From assembly GCF_937919355.1 (NCBI RefSeq), contig NZ_CALFSA010000241.1, positions 1-13,619 of the forward strand: 13,619 bases of DNA, in the 5' to 3' direction. The translations under genes and the position numbers were made by a program. Positions 12,790 to 13,619 of the stretch are shown piece by piece; the stretch's first letter is position 1, and every line of letters starts with the position of its first letter. The notes below the pieces were generated by a model, which saw nothing but the letters and a program-made list of their open reading frames with translations, was not told where the DNA came from and searched no databases. Origin of the DNA: an uncultured Methanofollis sp. (GTDB lineage: Archaea > Halobacteriota > Methanomicrobia > Methanomicrobiales > Methanofollaceae).

Positions 12790-13530
12790 ATGATCGCGGA
12801 GGAGTCGGCATATCACCGGCCTTTTCTCGACCTCTGGTTCTCGGTGCCGTACCGCTACCCTGCCGCACCCGACCCCTCTTCTCTCTCCTGCACCCTCTGC
12901 ACTCTCCTCGCCCCTGTCAGGTCGGCCTTCTTCTCCGCTCGGGCCGCCGATTTCTTGACGCGGGGTACCCTGCCGGTTGCAGTCGAGATTGCCGGGCGCA
13001 CCTATCTCCACCTGGTCGGGGACAACCCCCCGCGTTTTCGCACCCTGATCAGGCGTACCGACGACCCCTGCCAGTACGAGTTTCTCATCCTCCCCCGCGA
13101 CCGCTACTCTCTCCATGACCTCGCTACGGACAGGAAGGCGCTCCTTGCAGTGAACCGCCTGCTTTCAAGCGGCACGCCTGCGCCTCTCTCCTATGCTGGT
13201 TTTGACGAGGAAGGGGAACCAGTCGGCAGGACCTCCTTCGGCGCCCTCTCGATGCGCTACCTGATGCGCGACAGGATCAGGGCGGCGGTCTCCGACCTTT
13301 TCTTCGACAAGTTCTGCTTCTTCGAGACGGTCTTCGAGAGTGTCCGGTGCCTCCAGGCGGGAGGTGCCGGTGAATATACCGCCGCCTGGATCGCAAAGGT
13401 CGATGCGATCCTGGAGGAGGAACTGGCGCGGCAGCAGATCGACCGTGCGGTGCTGGAAAAACGGAAGAGGTCCCTGAACTCCTTTATCCAGAGTGTCCGC
13501 CGCCGGACCACCCTCCCGCAGATGCGGTAG
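12790..13530 (+). CDS. Hypothetical protein, 246 residues
   Basis: I do not recognise this protein. It has no signal peptide or membrane span. Residues ~1-60 contain CTLC (34-37) and SAFFSARAADFL; the middle has two strand-rich parts (VAVEIAGRTYLHLVGDN and YEFLILPRDRYSLHDLATD). Residues ~150-195 are helical (MRYLMRDRIRAAVSDLFFDK, FCFFETVFESVRCLQ), and the last ~45 are a charged helix (ILEEELARQQIDRAVLEKRK) ending in a basic patch VRRRTTLPQMR that might contact nucleic acid. GAGGTGGGAG immediately before ATG 12790 supports this start, although the last G sits close to the ATG. G+C content and codon use match the neighbours, so there is no sign of recent transfer. It stands alone with its own TATA-like box and is divergent from the tandem-repeat protein. 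A lineage-restricted methanogen protein is likely. Confidence 0.75.
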   Translation: MIAEESAYHRPFLDLWFSVPYRYPAAPDPSSLSCTLCTLLAPVRSAFFSARAADFLTRGTLPVAVEIAGRTYLHLVGDNPPRFRTLIRRTDDPCQYEFLILPRDRYSLHDLATDRKALLAVNRLLSSGTPAPLSYAGFDEEGEPVGRTSFGALSMRYLMRDRIRAAVSDLFFDKFCFFETVFESVRCLQAGGAGEYTAAWIAKVDAILEEELARQQIDRAVLEKRKRSLNSFIQSVRRRTTLPQMR

Positions 13531-13619
13531 GGGCAGGGGGACTACCGCGGCCTGTTCCGGGGGGTTTCGGTGAAGACCGATGGTCTTCTTGAATCGCTGA
13601 CGCTCGTCACTCGAAAATC
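13531..13619. repeat. Terminal intergenic stretch with two short inverted repeats
   Basis: GAAGACC-GAT-GGTCTTC (13572-13588) is a perfect 7-bp stem with a 3-base loop, followed by TT. TGACG-CT-CGTCA (13598-13609) is a second short dyad. The first resembles a transcription-end hairpin for the 12790 gene, or part of a dispersed intergenic element of the genome; the window has only one copy. No coding frame is apparent. Confidence 0.45.

Noticed and set aside
12272..12793. Plus-strand open frame of 173 codons
   Set aside because: Covers the promoters and coding region of the tandem-repeat protein, which has a TATA box and Shine-Dalgarno on the other strand; its own repeats (LLVGDED) are the mirror of that protein's repeats.

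Overview
The window looks like chromosomal DNA of a GC-rich methanogenic archaeon, most probably of the order Methanomicrobiales (Methanoculleus/Methanofollis-like; genus uncertain). The grounds are an archaeal ftsZ-secE-spt5 cluster followed by an L11-L1-L10-L12 stalk operon, an archaeal/eukaryote-type HLGT motif in IleRS, archaeal D-aminoacyl-tRNA deacylase (DtdA), a MoeA fused to a periplasmic-binding-protein-like domain, and TATA-like boxes 22-30 bp before several starts.

Layout. 1-1194 (minus): the N-terminal 398 codons of isoleucyl-tRNA synthetase, running off the left edge. 1315-1797 (plus): a LOG/DprA-like nucleotide-binding protein whose 3' end overlaps the next, convergent gene by 71 bp. 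1727-4913 (minus): a translationally coupled three-gene cluster, read as a 60-residue cysteine-containing protein, then moeA, then a moeA-PBP fusion; it probably serves molybdenum/tungsten cofactor assembly. Divergent from it at 4999, dtdA leads into ftsZ (17-bp overlap), secE and spt5 (ATGA overlap), joining tRNA proofreading, cell division, protein export and transcription elongation. After a T-run and a new promoter comes the ribosomal stalk operon rpl11-rpl1-rpl10-rpl12 (8195-10559), with a leader that can fold over the rpl11 ribosome binding site. A separately promoted polytopic membrane protein follows (10699-11808).

The right end is accessory in character. 11809-12418 has no intact gene, but 12018-12282 carries what I read as a broken cupin gene (a frameshift plus an internal deletion). 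Then come a small minus-strand protein built of two tandem 25-residue repeats (12419-12613), a divergent unrecognised 246-residue protein (12790-13530), and a terminal stretch with two short inverted repeats.

The housekeeping part is conventional. The points most worth checking are the rpl11 leader fold, the cupin remnant, the shortened PBP domain of the MoeA fusion, the small cysteine protein coupled to moeA, and the tandem-repeat protein. I see no CRISPR array, transposase, rRNA or tRNA.
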